A DNA stretch of 64,000 bases from Arthrobacter silvisoli (GCF_003369445.1 NZ_QRCU01000014.1:62001-126000), one strand, 5' to 3'; counted from the stretch's first letter, positions 16,808-26,189 are shown. Notes: generated from the sequence alone by a model not told the origin. Program-made: numbers and translations.

Positions 16808-19800
16808 TCAGACCTTGAAGTACTTCGCCTCCGGGTGGTGGAAGACGAAGGCATCGGTGGACTGTTCGGGGTGCAGCATCAGTTCGTCGCTGAGGACCAC
16901 GCCCATGCGTTCGGGCTTCAGCAGTTCCACCACCTTGCGGCGGTCCTCCATGTCCGGGCACGCGGGGTAGCCGAGCGAGAACCGGGCGCCGCGGTAGTCC
17001 AGTTTGAACAGCCCGGCCTTGTCCTTCGGCTCCTCGGCGGCGAAGCCCAGCTCCGAGCGGACGCGCGCGTGCCAGAACTCGGCGAGCGCCTCGGTGAGCT
17101 GCATGACCAGGCCGTTGAGCTCGTAGTAGTCGCGGTAGTGGTTTCCGGCGAACAGCTCCGCCGTCACTTCATCGATCTTGTTGCCGGCGGTCACCAGTTG
17201 CACCGGCAGGACGTCCACCTGCCCCGCTTCGCGCGAGCGAACGAAGTCGGCGAGGCACAGGTGCCGGTCGCGGCGCTGGCGCGGGAAGTCGAAACGCAGG
17301 CGCTCGGAGCCGATCGGGCCGCCTGAACCACCATCGGGAGCGAGCAGGCCCGCAGTGCCGAGGACGCCGTCGCGGTCTTCGCCGTGGTGCAACACCACCA
17401 CCTGCTCCCCCTCGGACACCACCGGGAAGTAACCGTAGGCGACAGAGGCGTCGAGCATGCCTTCGCCGAGGATGCGGTCCAGCCAGTACCGCAGGCGCGG
17501 CCGGCCTTCGCGCTCCACCAGTTCCTCGTAGGAGGCACCGTCCTCGCCGCGGCCGGGCTTGAGCCCCCACTGGCCCATGAACGTGGCGCGTTCATCGAGG
17601 TACGCTGCGAAGTCGGCGAGCGCCACGCCGCGCACGATGCGCGTGCCCCAGAACGGCGGCGCGGGCACGTGGTTGTCGGCGGCCACGTCCGAGCGGCCGG
17701 GCATGGCTTCCGGTTCGGTCAGGGTGAGCGTCCCGCCCTTCTTGTGGTGGCGCTTCTTGAGTGCGGGCAGGCCGACTTCTGCGGGGTCTTCCCCGCGCGC
17801 GACGCGCACCAGGGGCTCCATGAGGGCCAGTCCCTCGAAAGCGTCCTTGGCGTACCGGACCTCGCCTTCGAACTGCCCGGCCAGGTCGCTTTCGACATAG
17901 GCGCGGGTCAGCGCCGCACCGCCGAGGATGACCGGCCACTTCTTAGCGAGGCCGCGGGACTGCAGTTCCTCCAGGTTTTCCTTCATCACCACGGTGGACT
18001 TCACGAGCAGCCCGGACATGCCGATCACGTCCGCGTTGTGCTCCTCCGCGGCGGCGATGATGTCGGCAATCGGCTGCTTGATGCCGAGGTTGATCACCTT
18101 GTAGCCGTTGTTGGTGAGGATGATGTCCACCAGGTTCTTGCCGATGTCGTGCACGTCGCCGCGCACGGTGGCGATCACCATGGTGCCCTTGCCGGAGGAA
18201 TCCGACTTCTCCATGTGCGGTTCGAGCAGGGCGACCGCCGTCTTCATGACCTCGGCGGACTGCAGCACGAACGGCAACTGCATCTCACCGGCGCCGAAAC
18301 GCTCACCGACCACCTTCATGCCTTCGAGCAGGTGGTCGTTGATGATGCCGAGCGCGGTCATGCCTTCGGCGCGGGCCAGGTCGAGGTCCTCTTCGAGGCC
18401 CTTGCCTTCGCCGTCAATGATGCGCCGCTGCAGCCGCTCGCCCGTGGGCAGCGCCGCGAGTTCGGCGGCCCGCTGGTCGCGCAGGGCAGCGGTGTCGACG
18501 CCGGCGAACATGTCCAGCATGCTGGCGAGCGGATCGTACGTGACGTTGCCGTCGGCGTCGTATTCGCGGCGGTCCCACACGAGGTCCAGGGCCACCTTGC
18601 GCTGTTCCTCCGGGAGGGAGGCGAGCGGCACGATCTTCGCGGCGTCGATGATGCCGCTGGTCAGGCCGGCTTCCGCGGCTTCGTGCAGGAATACGGAGTT
18701 CAGGACGATGCGCGCGGCCGGGTTGAGGCCGAAGGACACATTGGAGACGCCGAGCGTGGTCTGGATGCCCGGGTACTTCGTGGTGATCTGGCGGATGGCC
18801 TCGATGGTTTCGATGCCGTCGCGGCGGGTCTCTTCCTGGCCGGTGGCGATGGGGAAGGTGAGGCAGTCGACGATGATGTCTTCGACCTTCATTCCCCATT
18901 CGCCCACCAGGGCGTCGACGAGGCGCGAGGCGATGGCCACCTTGCCCTCGGTGGTACGGGCCTGGCCCTGTTCGTCAATGGTCAGGGCGATCACGGCGGT
19001 GCCGTGTTCCTTCACGAGGGGCATGATGCGGGCGAAACGGCTGTCCGGTCCGTCGCCGTCCTCGTAGTTGACGGAGTTGACCACCGGGCGCCCGCCGATG
19101 AGTTCGAGGCCGGCCTGCAGCACGGGCGGTTCAGTGGAGTCGATGACGAGCGGGAGCGTGGAGGCCGAGGCGAAGCGGGAGACGACTTCCTTGATGTCGG
19201 CGACGCCGTCGCGCCCCACATAGTCGATGCAGACGTCGAGCAGGTGGGCGCCGACGCGGATCTGCTCGCGGGCGATGTCGACGCAGTCGTCCCAGCGCTC
19301 TTCGAGCATCGCTTCGCGGAACGCCTTCGAGCCGTTGGCGTTGGTGCGCTCACCGATGGCGAGGTAGGAGGACTCCTGGTCGAAGGACACGTGCTGGTAG
19401 AGGGACGCGATGCCGGGGTCCTGTTCGCTCGGCACCCGGCCGCCGGCGCCTTCGGCGCGGAAGGGCGCAAGGCGTTCGACGACGGCGGCCATGTGTTCCG
19501 GCGTCGTACCGCAACAGCCGCCCACCAGGCCCAGGCCGAATTCGCGGACGAACTGTTCGTGCGCGGTGGCGAGTTCGGCGGGCGACAGCGGATAGTGCGC
19601 GCCGTTGGCGCCAAGAATGGGCAGGCCGGCGTTGGGCATGCAGGCGATCGGCACGGTGGACTGCTTGGAGAGGTGGCGCAGGTGTTCGCTCATCTCGTCA
19701 GGGCCGGTGGCGCAGTTCAGGCCGATGGCGTCGACGCCGAGCGGTTCCAGGGCGGTGAGCGCGGCGCCGATTTCCGAGCCCATCAGCATGGTTCCGGTGG

Positions 19801-20431
19801 TCTCGACGGTCACCTCGACGAAGATCGGGAGGCGGACGCCGCGGGACACGATGGCCTGCTTACAGCCGTTGACGGCGGCCTTGGTCTGCAGGAGGTCCTG
19901 GCTGGTTTCGATGAGGAAGGCGTCCGCGCCGCCGTCGATGAGGCCTTCGGCCTGCAGGGCGAAGGTCTGCTTGAGGTAGTCGTACGTGGTGTGCCCGAGG
20001 CTGGGGAGCTTGGTGCCGGGGCCCATGGAGCCCAAGACCCAGCGGGTGCGGCCGTCTGTTTTTTCTGCCTCTTCCGCCCGTTCGCGGGCGATCTTGGCGC
20101 CCTTGAGTGCCAGTTCCGCGATCCGGTCATCGATGCCGTAGTCGGAGAGGTTGGACCAGTTCGCGCCGAAGGTGTTGGTCTCGACCGCGTCGATGCCCGT
20201 GGCGAAGTACGCGTCGTGGATGTCCGCGATGACGTCCGGCCGCGTGTCGTTGAGGATCTCGTTGCAGCCTTCCAGGTTCTGGAAGTCATCCTCCAGCGAG
20301 AGCTCGCGGTCCTGCAGCATGGTGCCCATCGCGCCGTCGGCGATGACGACCCGCTGGTTCACGGCATCCAGAAGGGCTTGGGCGCGAGCGGGACGGGGGA
20401 CCGAGTCGATATCAAGGGCGAAACGAGGCAT
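16808..20431 (-). CDS. metH: Cobalamin-dependent methionine synthase
   Basis: This enzyme transfers the methyl group of methyltetrahydrofolate to homocysteine through bound cobalamin. The 1207 residues contain all four modules. The homocysteine module (1 to about 330) has the zinc-site segment GGCCGTTPEH. The pterin-binding module (about 345-620) begins YLAIGERTNANGSKAFREAM. The B12 module has GDVHDIGKN, with cobalt-ligating His761. The reactivation module (about 920-1207) has the AdoMet-site region RGARFSLGYPACPD. ATG 20431 is the natural start. No cobalamin riboswitch-like B12 box was seen upstream. It is convergent with, and six bases from, the predicted vitamin importer. Confidence 0.97.
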   Translation of the reverse strand: MPRFALDIDSVPRPARAQALLDAVNQRVVIADGAMGTMLQDRELSLEDDFQNLEGCNEILNDTRPDVIADIHDAYFATGIDAVETNTFGANWSNLSDYGIDDRIAELALKGAKIARERAEEAEKTDGRTRWVLGSMGPGTKLPSLGHTTYDYLKQTFALQAEGLIDGGADAFLIETSQDLLQTKAAVNGCKQAIVSRGVRLPIFVEVTVETTGTMLMGSEIGAALTALEPLGVDAIGLNCATGPDEMSEHLRHLSKQSTVPIACMPNAGLPILGANGAHYPLSPAELATAHEQFVREFGLGLVGGCCGTTPEHMAAVVERLAPFRAEGAGGRVPSEQDPGIASLYQHVSFDQESSYLAIGERTNANGSKAFREAMLEERWDDCVDIAREQIRVGAHLLDVCIDYVGRDGVADIKEVVSRFASASTLPLVIDSTEPPVLQAGLELIGGRPVVNSVNYEDGDGPDSRFARIMPLVKEHGTAVIALTIDEQGQARTTEGKVAIASRLVDALVGEWGMKVEDIIVDCLTFPIATGQEETRRDGIETIEAIRQITTKYPGIQTTLGVSNVSFGLNPAARIVLNSVFLHEAAEAGLTSGIIDAAKIVPLASLPEEQRKVALDLVWDRREYDADGNVTYDPLASMLDMFAGVDTAALRDQRAAELAALPTGERLQRRIIDGEGKGLEEDLDLARAEGMTALGIINDHLLEGMKVVGERFGAGEMQLPFVLQSAEVMKTAVALLEPHMEKSDSSGKGTMVIATVRGDVHDIGKNLVDIILTNNGYKVINLGIKQPIADIIAAAEEHNADVIGMSGLLVKSTVVMKENLEELQSRGLAKKWPVILGGAALTRAYVESDLAGQFEGEVRYAKDAFEGLALMEPLVRVARGEDPAEVGLPALKKRHHKKGGTLTLTEPEAMPGRSDVAADNHVPAPPFWGTRIVRGVALADFAAYLDERATFMGQWGLKPGRGEDGASYEELVEREGRPRLRYWLDRILGEGMLDASVAYGYFPVVSEGEQVVVLHHGEDRDGVLGTAGLLAPDGGSGGPIGSERLRFDFPRQRRDRHLCLADFVRSREAGQVDVLPVQLVTAGNKIDEVTAELFAGNHYRDYYELNGLVMQLTEALAEFWHARVRSELGFAAEEPKDKAGLFKLDYRGARFSLGYPACPDMEDRRKVVELLKPERMGVVLSDELMLHPEQSTDAFVFHHPEAKYFKV

Positions 20432-20933
20432 AGGACAAGGTTACGGCCGGGGGTTGGTTTGGGTCGGGTTGGTTTCGCTTGGTGACGGGGAGGCGGAGCG
20501 GGCCGGCAGTCCGGATGCGTCTTCGGCACCGGCATGTGGCCACGACCAAGAACGTCTATCTGGAGCCGTTGCTGGGGCTCGAGGTGCAGTTCCTGCTCGA
20601 GTCCCATGCCGACGGGTTCCAGCCCGGCGGGGTGATGGAGCTTGTCCGAGCCGATCAGCGGTGCGCTTCCTGGACGAGGGCGAGGGGGCGTAGTGGCGCA
20701 GCGGGCGTTGCTTCCTCAGTCCGGCCATGAGCCGCCTGAGGCCATATGGTTCGAGGACGGGGCGAAGTCCTCACTCTGCGCCCGGGCCGCCTCTCGTCCG
20801 AACCCGCCAGCGGACGCCTCAACGATCACCGGCACCCAGTGGAAGGGCGGCACCGACAATGGGCAGCAACCGCTCGAAACAGAATCCGGCATTGCCCTGT
20901 GACCACACTCAGGCTTGACCCGCGGCGCGAAAC
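20432..20933. other. Gene-poor region between metH and the multicopper oxidase
   Basis: This 502-base stretch has no intact gene. Bases 20452-20475 carry a 10-bp direct repeat GGGTTGGTTT. Bases of about 20515-20690 encode an integrase C-terminal remnant on the plus strand. The rest (20691-20933) has short frames in several phases without recognisable features. Together this looks like decayed mobile DNA next to the oxidase gene. Confidence 0.55.
20515..20690 (+). pseudogene. Remnant of a tyrosine-type site-specific integrase (C-terminus)
   Basis: The translated segment RHRHVATTKNVYLEPLLGLE resembles the C-terminal catalytic-tyrosine region of actinobacterial integrases (pattern H-x-x-TT-x-x-x-Y-L-x-P-x-x-G-L). 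A short tail QFLLESHADG follows. No start, no N-terminal core-binding domain and no R/H box are present in front of it, because metH lies immediately upstream. The match is by eye and the fragment cannot be functional. It suggests that an integrated element once lay between metH and the tRNA-Pro gene. Confidence 0.5.
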
Positions 20934-22625
20934 CTAGGCCACGACGGTGAAAGTCTGCATCATGTCATTGTCCTCGTGCTCGACGATGTGGCAGTGATGG
21001 ACGTACGTCTGTGGCGTTGTCACGCCGGTGGGCAAGTCGAATTTGCCCCGGATGGTGGTGAAGTAGCCGGGGTTGGCCTTGACGGTGTCCTTGAAGCCTC
21101 GCTCTCCGGGCCCGGGCGGCTCCATCGGTCCGGTAGCGAACGGGGTCGGATCAAGCCCGCCGGGAACTCCGGTGCTGGTGCCGTAGGCATCCCGGTAGGC
21201 GTCGACATTGAATGGGGTCCGTCCGATCACCTGATGCATGAACAGATGGGTGTGCATGGGGTGCGTGTCTTCCGTGAGGTTGATGTAGACCCAGTCCTCC
21301 ACCGTGCCCACCTCGGGCGACTCCGCCGTCTCGCCGAAGTGTGCGGCGTTGAGGTTGAGGAACCAGCCGGCAGTCTCCGGGTCCACCTCGTTGAGGGTGA
21401 TGTAGCGCGTCTTGACCGGTGCGGGCAGATCGGCTTTGCGCCCGGGAAGGGTGGTCGGGACGGTTCTCGGGCCCGGCTGGTTCACCTTTGAGCCGACCCG
21501 GATCTGCATGACGGTGCTCAACGACGGAGCGGGGGTCGATACCGGTGAGGAGGGCCTGCTGTTTCTCAGGACGAGGGTTTGGCCGGCGAAGCCGCTGAAG
21601 TCCACGAGCACGTCGGCTCGCTCCGCGGGGGCGAGCACGAGCCGTTTCACCGGCACCGGCAGGTCCCAAAGGCCACCCTCTGCGCCGATCTGCACGAGCG
21701 ATGCCCCGCCCAGTGAGAGGCTGAGGATCCGAGCGTTGCTGCCGTTGAGAATTCGGAACCGGTACAGCCGCGGTTCGACGTTCAAGAACGGCCAGACCTT
21801 GCCATTGACGAGCATCACATTGCCGAAATACTCACCGATCCAGGTGACCCCGCCGATGTCGCTGGTCGGATACAGGAACGTCCCGTCTGCGTTGAACCTG
21901 CGATCTTGGATGACCAACGGGATCTCATAGGCCCCTCCGGGGATCCCGATCGGATTGGGCTCGGTCCCGGTGTCGAACCCGTCTCGGATGATGTACGCGG
22001 CGGCGAGCCCGGCAAAAACGTTCAGTCGCGTGGCACCCAGACCGTGATCGTGGAACCACAACAGCTGCGCTGGCTGCTGCGGCGGCTGGTTCGGGTAGTA
22101 GACGGTCTGCGTCTGGCCTGGGCCGAACCCGTTCGCGGTGACCGCAGGGTTGCCGTCGCTGCTGCCCGCGACGAACCCGCCGTGCAAGTGGGTGAGCACC
22201 CGCACCTGATTGCCCAGCGGGGTCAACCGGGTGTCGACCGGGATCCATGCCGGATAGTTCTGCGGCAGGTTGTGCGTATAGCTGACCTGCAGCGGAGTAC
22301 CGCTGTGTGCAACCACCGCCATCCCGAACGAGCCGGCCTGCCCGGTAAGCCCGGACCCGTCGTCGTAGGCCCAAAACGGCGTCGGCGGCAACTCAGGATG
22401 CAACTGTCGGCTGATCTGCCTCTGCACGAACGAGTACTGGTTCGCACCGCTCGGGGTGGCCACCACAATCCCCGCCCCGGGTACCGGCACCGGCTGGATG
22501 AACTTCTCCAGCTCAAACCCGGATGGGGCAACCGCGATCGCCGGCCCTGTCGCCCTCGGCAAGGCCAGCGCCGCACCCACCCCGGCTCCATACACCAAGA
22601 ACCGACGCCGGCTGATGTTTGTCAT
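20934..22625 (-). CDS. Tat-exported multicopper oxidase (CotA/bilirubin-oxidase type)
   Basis: This 563-residue periplasmic or secreted copper oxidase couples substrate oxidation to reduction of oxygen to water. The N-terminal Tat signal is SRRRFLVYGAG. Four copper motifs are intact: HLHGGF, WFHDHG, HPMHTHLF and the type-1 site HCHIVEHEDNDMM (with the axial Met). The HLHGGFVAGSSDG wording is CotA-like. ATG 22625 has a strong AGGAGGT seven bases upstream; the 29-residue extension is rejected. No copper chaperone or exporter is nearby. Neighbours are an integrase remnant and tRNA-Pro, so acquisition by transfer is plausible. Substrate (phenolics, bilirubin, metal ions) is unknown. Confidence 0.94.
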   Translation of the reverse strand: MTNISRRRFLVYGAGVGAALALPRATGPAIAVAPSGFELEKFIQPVPVPGAGIVVATPSGANQYSFVQRQISRQLHPELPPTPFWAYDDGSGLTGQAGSFGMAVVAHSGTPLQVSYTHNLPQNYPAWIPVDTRLTPLGNQVRVLTHLHGGFVAGSSDGNPAVTANGFGPGQTQTVYYPNQPPQQPAQLLWFHDHGLGATRLNVFAGLAAAYIIRDGFDTGTEPNPIGIPGGAYEIPLVIQDRRFNADGTFLYPTSDIGGVTWIGEYFGNVMLVNGKVWPFLNVEPRLYRFRILNGSNARILSLSLGGASLVQIGAEGGLWDLPVPVKRLVLAPAERADVLVDFSGFAGQTLVLRNSRPSSPVSTPAPSLSTVMQIRVGSKVNQPGPRTVPTTLPGRKADLPAPVKTRYITLNEVDPETAGWFLNLNAAHFGETAESPEVGTVEDWVYINLTEDTHPMHTHLFMHQVIGRTPFNVDAYRDAYGTSTGVPGGLDPTPFATGPMEPPGPGERGFKDTVKANPGYFTTIRGKFDLPTGVTTPQTYVHHCHIVEHEDNDMMQTFTVVA

Positions 22626-22920
22626 CTCTTCGACCTCCTGTGCGCGAAAGAACGGCCGCTCTGGAGCCGTTCTCTCCACGCCCCGAAAGAGGTGGGCGCC
22701 GATTCGGTACAAGCATCCTGACGAGTGGGTCCCAAATTCGCTAGAGGCTAAGGTCCTGCATTCAACTGTCGGGATGGTCCCGGATCAATAGAGCGGCTGC
22801 ACGCCAAACCGGGCCCAACCGGCGCGAGCGACCGGCTACCGGAATGCAGCGGCGCTGGAGCGGCACGGAGGGGCCCATAACATGGGTTCTCGAAGACTGC
22901 CGCAGGATCTCACAACCAAA

Positions 22921-22953
22921 AAAGTCCCGGAAACCATCGGTTTCCGGGACTTT
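22921..22953 (-). terminator. Intrinsic terminator of the tRNA-Pro gene
   Basis: This is a perfect 15-bp stem (22921-22935 with 22939-22953) and an ATC loop. On the minus strand it is followed by a run of T, which includes the stem end. It lies five bases after the tRNA 3' end. Confidence 0.9.
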
Positions 22954-22957
22954 GCGG

Positions 22958-23031
<74 letters not shown>

Positions 23032-23253
23032 CCATGCCTGCCCGTTATCGCTGTTCGCGGCCGTTCAAGCAACGCGTATCAGCCTATACGAAAGCGGCCC
23101 GGATGAGAAATCGGAAGCCCTCCGACACGCCGTGTCCTGGCCACCCGAAATCCGGCGCCGCGAACCGCACAGCTACCCCCGGTTCAAACGCCGTTCAGTC
23201 GGGATCGTTACGGTGCCGGAGCACTCCCAACGTCCCGACCGAAAGGCTCCCCC

Positions 23254-24033
23254 ATGGACCGCCGCCGTTTCTTCACCACTGCTGCCGCCACCACGGCAGC
23301 AGCCTCGCTCCCCCTCCTCGCCGCCGGCGCCGCGCAAGCAAGCCCCGCAGCCGACACCGCCCAGGAGCAAAAGCTCACCCGCCTCATGCTCGACGCCCTC
23401 AGCCGCGAGCTCGATGATCCGGCGACGGCCGCCGTCGTCGGACCGCACCTCCAGGACATCGGACTCAACTGGCAGCCGCCGGTCACCGCTGTGGAGAACA
23501 TCGACTACGTCGTGGCCTACGCCTTCGGCAACCGCGCCCCCGCCGGCGGCGGCGATCCCGCCACGGTCCTATACGAACCCGGCCCGGTCAACGAAGCCCT
23601 CGCCGACACCATCGCGGCGATCCGCAAGGAGAAGGACGTTCCCGTCTACGCCCAATGGGAGATCGCCCGCTTCCTCGGGAGCAAGTACGGCATGGACGGC
23701 GTGACATCGATCGAGCCCGTCATCGCCGCGGACGGCACCATCACCTACCTGAGCACCGACGGCGTCGCCGCCCAGGTGGTCGCCCTCCGCGGGACCTCGG
23801 GCACCGCCGGCGTGGTCGGCTTCCGCGACCATGTGAAGCGCTGCGTCCAGACCACCCGCGACCGCGGCATGACCGCCTTCGCTCCGGCCGGCGTCGAAAT
23901 GCCCGGAGACTACGACGCCGAATCCGGCCAGCCGTGGACGCGTCGCCGCGATCTCTACCTGCTGCACGACATGTATGCGCAGTTCGCGGTCCTGCGACAG
24001 AAGGCGATCACGGCTGCGTACCCGAACGGCTGA
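23254..24033 (+). CDS. Tat-exported protein of unknown function (possible DUF218/YdcF-like fold)
   Basis: This 259-residue protein starts MDRRRFFTTAAATTAAASLP, a Tat signal (RR) with a likely cleavage after AQA near residue 29. The mature part has a first-strand pattern IDYVVAYAFGNRA, then NEALADTIAAIRKEKDVPVY. Later come VVGFRDHVKRCVQTTRDRGM and a C-terminal WTRRRDLYLLHDMY. The layout faintly resembles DUF218/YdcF envelope proteins (strand, NTxxN-like helix, DHxxR), but I cannot confirm it. GAAAGG precedes the ATG. It stands alone after tRNA-Pro and converges on the DUF222/HNH gene with 23 bases between stops. Confidence 0.7.
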   Translation: MDRRRFFTTAAATTAAASLPLLAAGAAQASPAADTAQEQKLTRLMLDALSRELDDPATAAVVGPHLQDIGLNWQPPVTAVENIDYVVAYAFGNRAPAGGGDPATVLYEPGPVNEALADTIAAIRKEKDVPVYAQWEIARFLGSKYGMDGVTSIEPVIAADGTITYLSTDGVAAQVVALRGTSGTAGVVGFRDHVKRCVQTTRDRGMTAFAPAGVEMPGDYDAESGQPWTRRRDLYLLHDMYAQFAVLRQKAITAAYPNG

Positions 24034-24056
24034 GATTCAGCGGCGCATGGGGCACC

Positions 24057-25499
24057 TCAGAATGGCGGCGGCTTGCTGGCGGTGCCATCGGTGCTTGTCG
24101 CGGGCATGGGTGGGTGATCCGTGTGGCGTCGGCCGGTGGGGCTGGTCCACTCGAGGACCCCTGATCGGGCCTGCCGGAGCTTCCACCGGGAGTGATGCTT
24201 GAGCATGTGGTGGCGCCGGCAAAGTCCAGCGAGGTTGGCCGTTTCGGTGGTTCCGCCGAGTGCGGCGTCATGCGTGTGGTCGAGGTCCAGTTCGCGGGCC
24301 TTGACTCCGCAGCCAGGGAAACGACATCGGGTGTCGCGGGCTGTGAGCAACCGTTTGAGGTCCTCGCCAGGCCGGTACCTGTCCACGGCCAACACTGCGC
24401 CGGTAATGGGGTCGGTGAGGACACGGTTCCACGCGGTGGTTTGGCCGGCGAGGATGCGTGCGGTGGCAGGGTCGATGGGGTGGCGTCCGTCCAGCTCGGC
24501 CGGGACCTGGGCGGTGTTGCCCGCTCCCGGGCTGCCTGCGACTGCGTTGCCTCCGGCCGGGTCGGATTCGCCATCAATCAGGGTCAGCACCGGGACGGTG
24601 ACATCCACCCGGGCCATAATGGCTGCGAGGAGCCCGTCCGCGGTGTCGTGCGCGGCCGGGACGCCGCGGAGCAGCAACTCTGACAGGAGATCGGCGCGGA
24701 GTTGGTCGGTCGTGCGTTGATCTGTGGTGCGCTGATCAGTAGTGCGTTGATCGGTGGTGCGCTGGCCAAGACGACCGGAAGCCTGGTTTGCGCTGGCGTC
24801 GGCGTGTGCTTCGGCCATTTGCGTAAGCCTGTCGTGAATGCCGTACGCAACGGCTGCGGGCAGGACCGCGGCGAGCTCAGCCATGCCGCCGGGCAGGGGT
24901 GTGACCCAGACTCGGCGTTCCTCGCAGGCGCGTTCGTGCCGGGTGGCCAAAAGCTCGGGATTGGGCTTTTCAGCCTCCCGGACAGCCAGACGCCGGACCC
25001 GGCTGGGAGCCTGCTGCTCGGCGCAGGCCACTACGACGGACTCGTACCGGGCCAAGGATTCGGGATCGTCCAGCATCGCCCCGGCCTCCTGGATTACCCG
25101 GGCGTGAGCCAGGCTGATCCGTCCGTGCGCGAGGGCTCCGAAAGTCACAGGGAACCGGTCCAGCAGCTCCACCGCCTGGCCCATCTGGCGCTGAATCGTG
25201 CGGTCGTTAGTACGGGTGGCAGTGGCGATATCGGCCGCCACCGCACGCTGCGCCAACTCCGCCGCGTCCCACCGCAGCGCGCCCGCGCCCGGTAACCCGC
25301 CGCCGTCGTTCATGTTCCGGTCGATCATCACCTCCGCCAGCCGCGACGCGAGGGCGAGGGTGTACTCGCGCAAAGCCTGCAGGCTTGCGATCGCCGATTC
25401 GAGAGACTGAAGCGTGGAGACCATTCGGTCCAGCATCTGCAGTGGGTCGAACGCCGCGGACTGCGGCGCCCTCTCGCTCAGACTGCTGGTGATCTCCAT
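24057..25499 (-). CDS. DUF222 / HNH-endonuclease (13E12-type) protein
   Basis: This 480-residue protein has an N-terminal helical DUF222 region. A C-terminal HNH nuclease motif follows: CRFPGCGVKARELDLDHTHD, then LAGLCRRHHMLKH. The family is the multi-copy 13E12-type protein of actinobacteria, often associated with mobility; its function is unresolved. In the middle (nucleotides 24706-24765) four 15-bp units encode a DQRTT repeat, inserted between the helical domain and the following LRADLLSELL helix. ATG 25499 gives MEITSSLSER. It is convergent with the Tat-exported protein gene and follows the TetR gene on the same strand, with a 53-base gap. Confidence 0.88.
   Translation of the reverse strand: MEITSSLSERAPQSAAFDPLQMLDRMVSTLQSLESAIASLQALREYTLALASRLAEVMIDRNMNDGGGLPGAGALRWDAAELAQRAVAADIATATRTNDRTIQRQMGQAVELLDRFPVTFGALAHGRISLAHARVIQEAGAMLDDPESLARYESVVVACAEQQAPSRVRRLAVREAEKPNPELLATRHERACEERRVWVTPLPGGMAELAAVLPAAVAYGIHDRLTQMAEAHADASANQASGRLGQRTTDQRTTDQRTTDQRTTDQLRADLLSELLLRGVPAAHDTADGLLAAIMARVDVTVPVLTLIDGESDPAGGNAVAGSPGAGNTAQVPAELDGRHPIDPATARILAGQTTAWNRVLTDPITGAVLAVDRYRPGEDLKRLLTARDTRCRFPGCGVKARELDLDHTHDAALGGTTETANLAGLCRRHHMLKHHSRWKLRQARSGVLEWTSPTGRRHTDHPPMPATSTDGTASKPPPF
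24706..24765. repeat. Four 15-bp tandem units encoding (DQRTT)n
   Basis: These are imperfect 15-bp units of the type TCGGTGGTGCGCTGA, encoding DQRTT on the minus strand within the DUF222/HNH gene. All units are multiples of three, so copy-number change keeps the frame. Confidence 0.9.
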
Positions 25500-25552
25500 G
25501 AATCCATCAGATCACCAGGCACTGACATTATTAGCGCGCAAACAACCCAGCC

Positions 25553-26149
25553 TTACAACCCCGCCAACACTGCTGCCGCGGCTTCGCGGTACCGCTCTCG
25601 TGCGGCGTCGTCCAGGAACACGCTCTGCACCATGTAACCCTGGACCAGTCCGACGGCGGCGGGCGCCACACGAGCACCCTCCGCCAGCGCTTCCTTCTCC
25701 CCCAGCCCGCGGGACTGGCGGAACCAGGCCGCAAAGTACGCGGCGAAATGCCCGCTCACCTCGGCGATCAGGCTCCGGGCGGTCTCCTTCAGCTCAGCCG
25801 AATGAACCGCCTCGCCCCAGACCTGCACCGCAACGTCCGGAAAGAATCCGTCGCGCGGCATCTGGGCCAGGAATTCCGGGATGGCCACAGCCGGCGACGG
25901 CACCTCATCGAGCGCGAGGAAGCCGTCAAGCACCGCAATCTTCGCATTCAGCACCCTGCGACCCACGTCGACCGTGAGCTGTTCCTTGCTGCGGTAGTAC
26001 AAGTACACCGCGCCCGCGGACAGACCAGCCTCCGCGATGATGTCCGCCATCGACGTCGATGCGAACCCCTTGCGCGCCACGCAGCTGAGCGCGGCGTCGA
26101 GAATCCGCTGCCGCTGCTTCTCGCGGTGCTCCTCACTGACCTTCGGCAT
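25553..26149 (-). CDS. TetR-family transcriptional regulator
   Basis: This 198-residue repressor has the N-terminal helix-turn-helix ILDAALSCVARKGFASTSMA, then DIIAEAGLSAGAVYLYYRSK. The C-terminal ligand domain is helical (DGFFPDVAVQVWGEAVHSAE). It is divergent from the membrane-protein gene at 26266. The 116-base gap between them holds two copies of a GAACGA-type operator, one overlapping a TTGACA box and one near the transcription start. It very likely represses that gene and possibly itself. The ligand is unknown. Confidence 0.93.
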   Translation of the reverse strand: MPKVSEEHREKQRQRILDAALSCVARKGFASTSMADIIAEAGLSAGAVYLYYRSKEQLTVDVGRRVLNAKIAVLDGFLALDEVPSPAVAIPEFLAQMPRDGFFPDVAVQVWGEAVHSAELKETARSLIAEVSGHFAAYFAAWFRQSRGLGEKEALAEGARVAPAAVGLVQGYMVQSVFLDDAARERYREAAAAVLAGL

Positions 26150-26189
26150 GGCCCTCCTTCACCCGGGTCTCCCCGAAACCGATAAAAAC

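Noticed and set aside
17384..20485. 1033-codon plus-strand open frame opposite metH
   Set aside because: Antisense shadow of a complete MetH; composition is low in hydrophobic core patterns and matches no family.
20432..20933. Cobalamin riboswitch upstream of metH
   Set aside because: No B12-box-like segment could be found on the minus strand in this region; the same holds for the 57 bases before the lipoprotein gene.
20440..22957. Duplicated tRNA-Pro 3' end as an attachment site
   Set aside because: I compared the tRNA 3' segment with the 20440-20933 region and saw no repeat of useful length.
24057..25499. Intact transposon or IS around the DUF222/HNH gene
   Set aside because: No terminal inverted repeats or target-site duplication were seen next to the gene.
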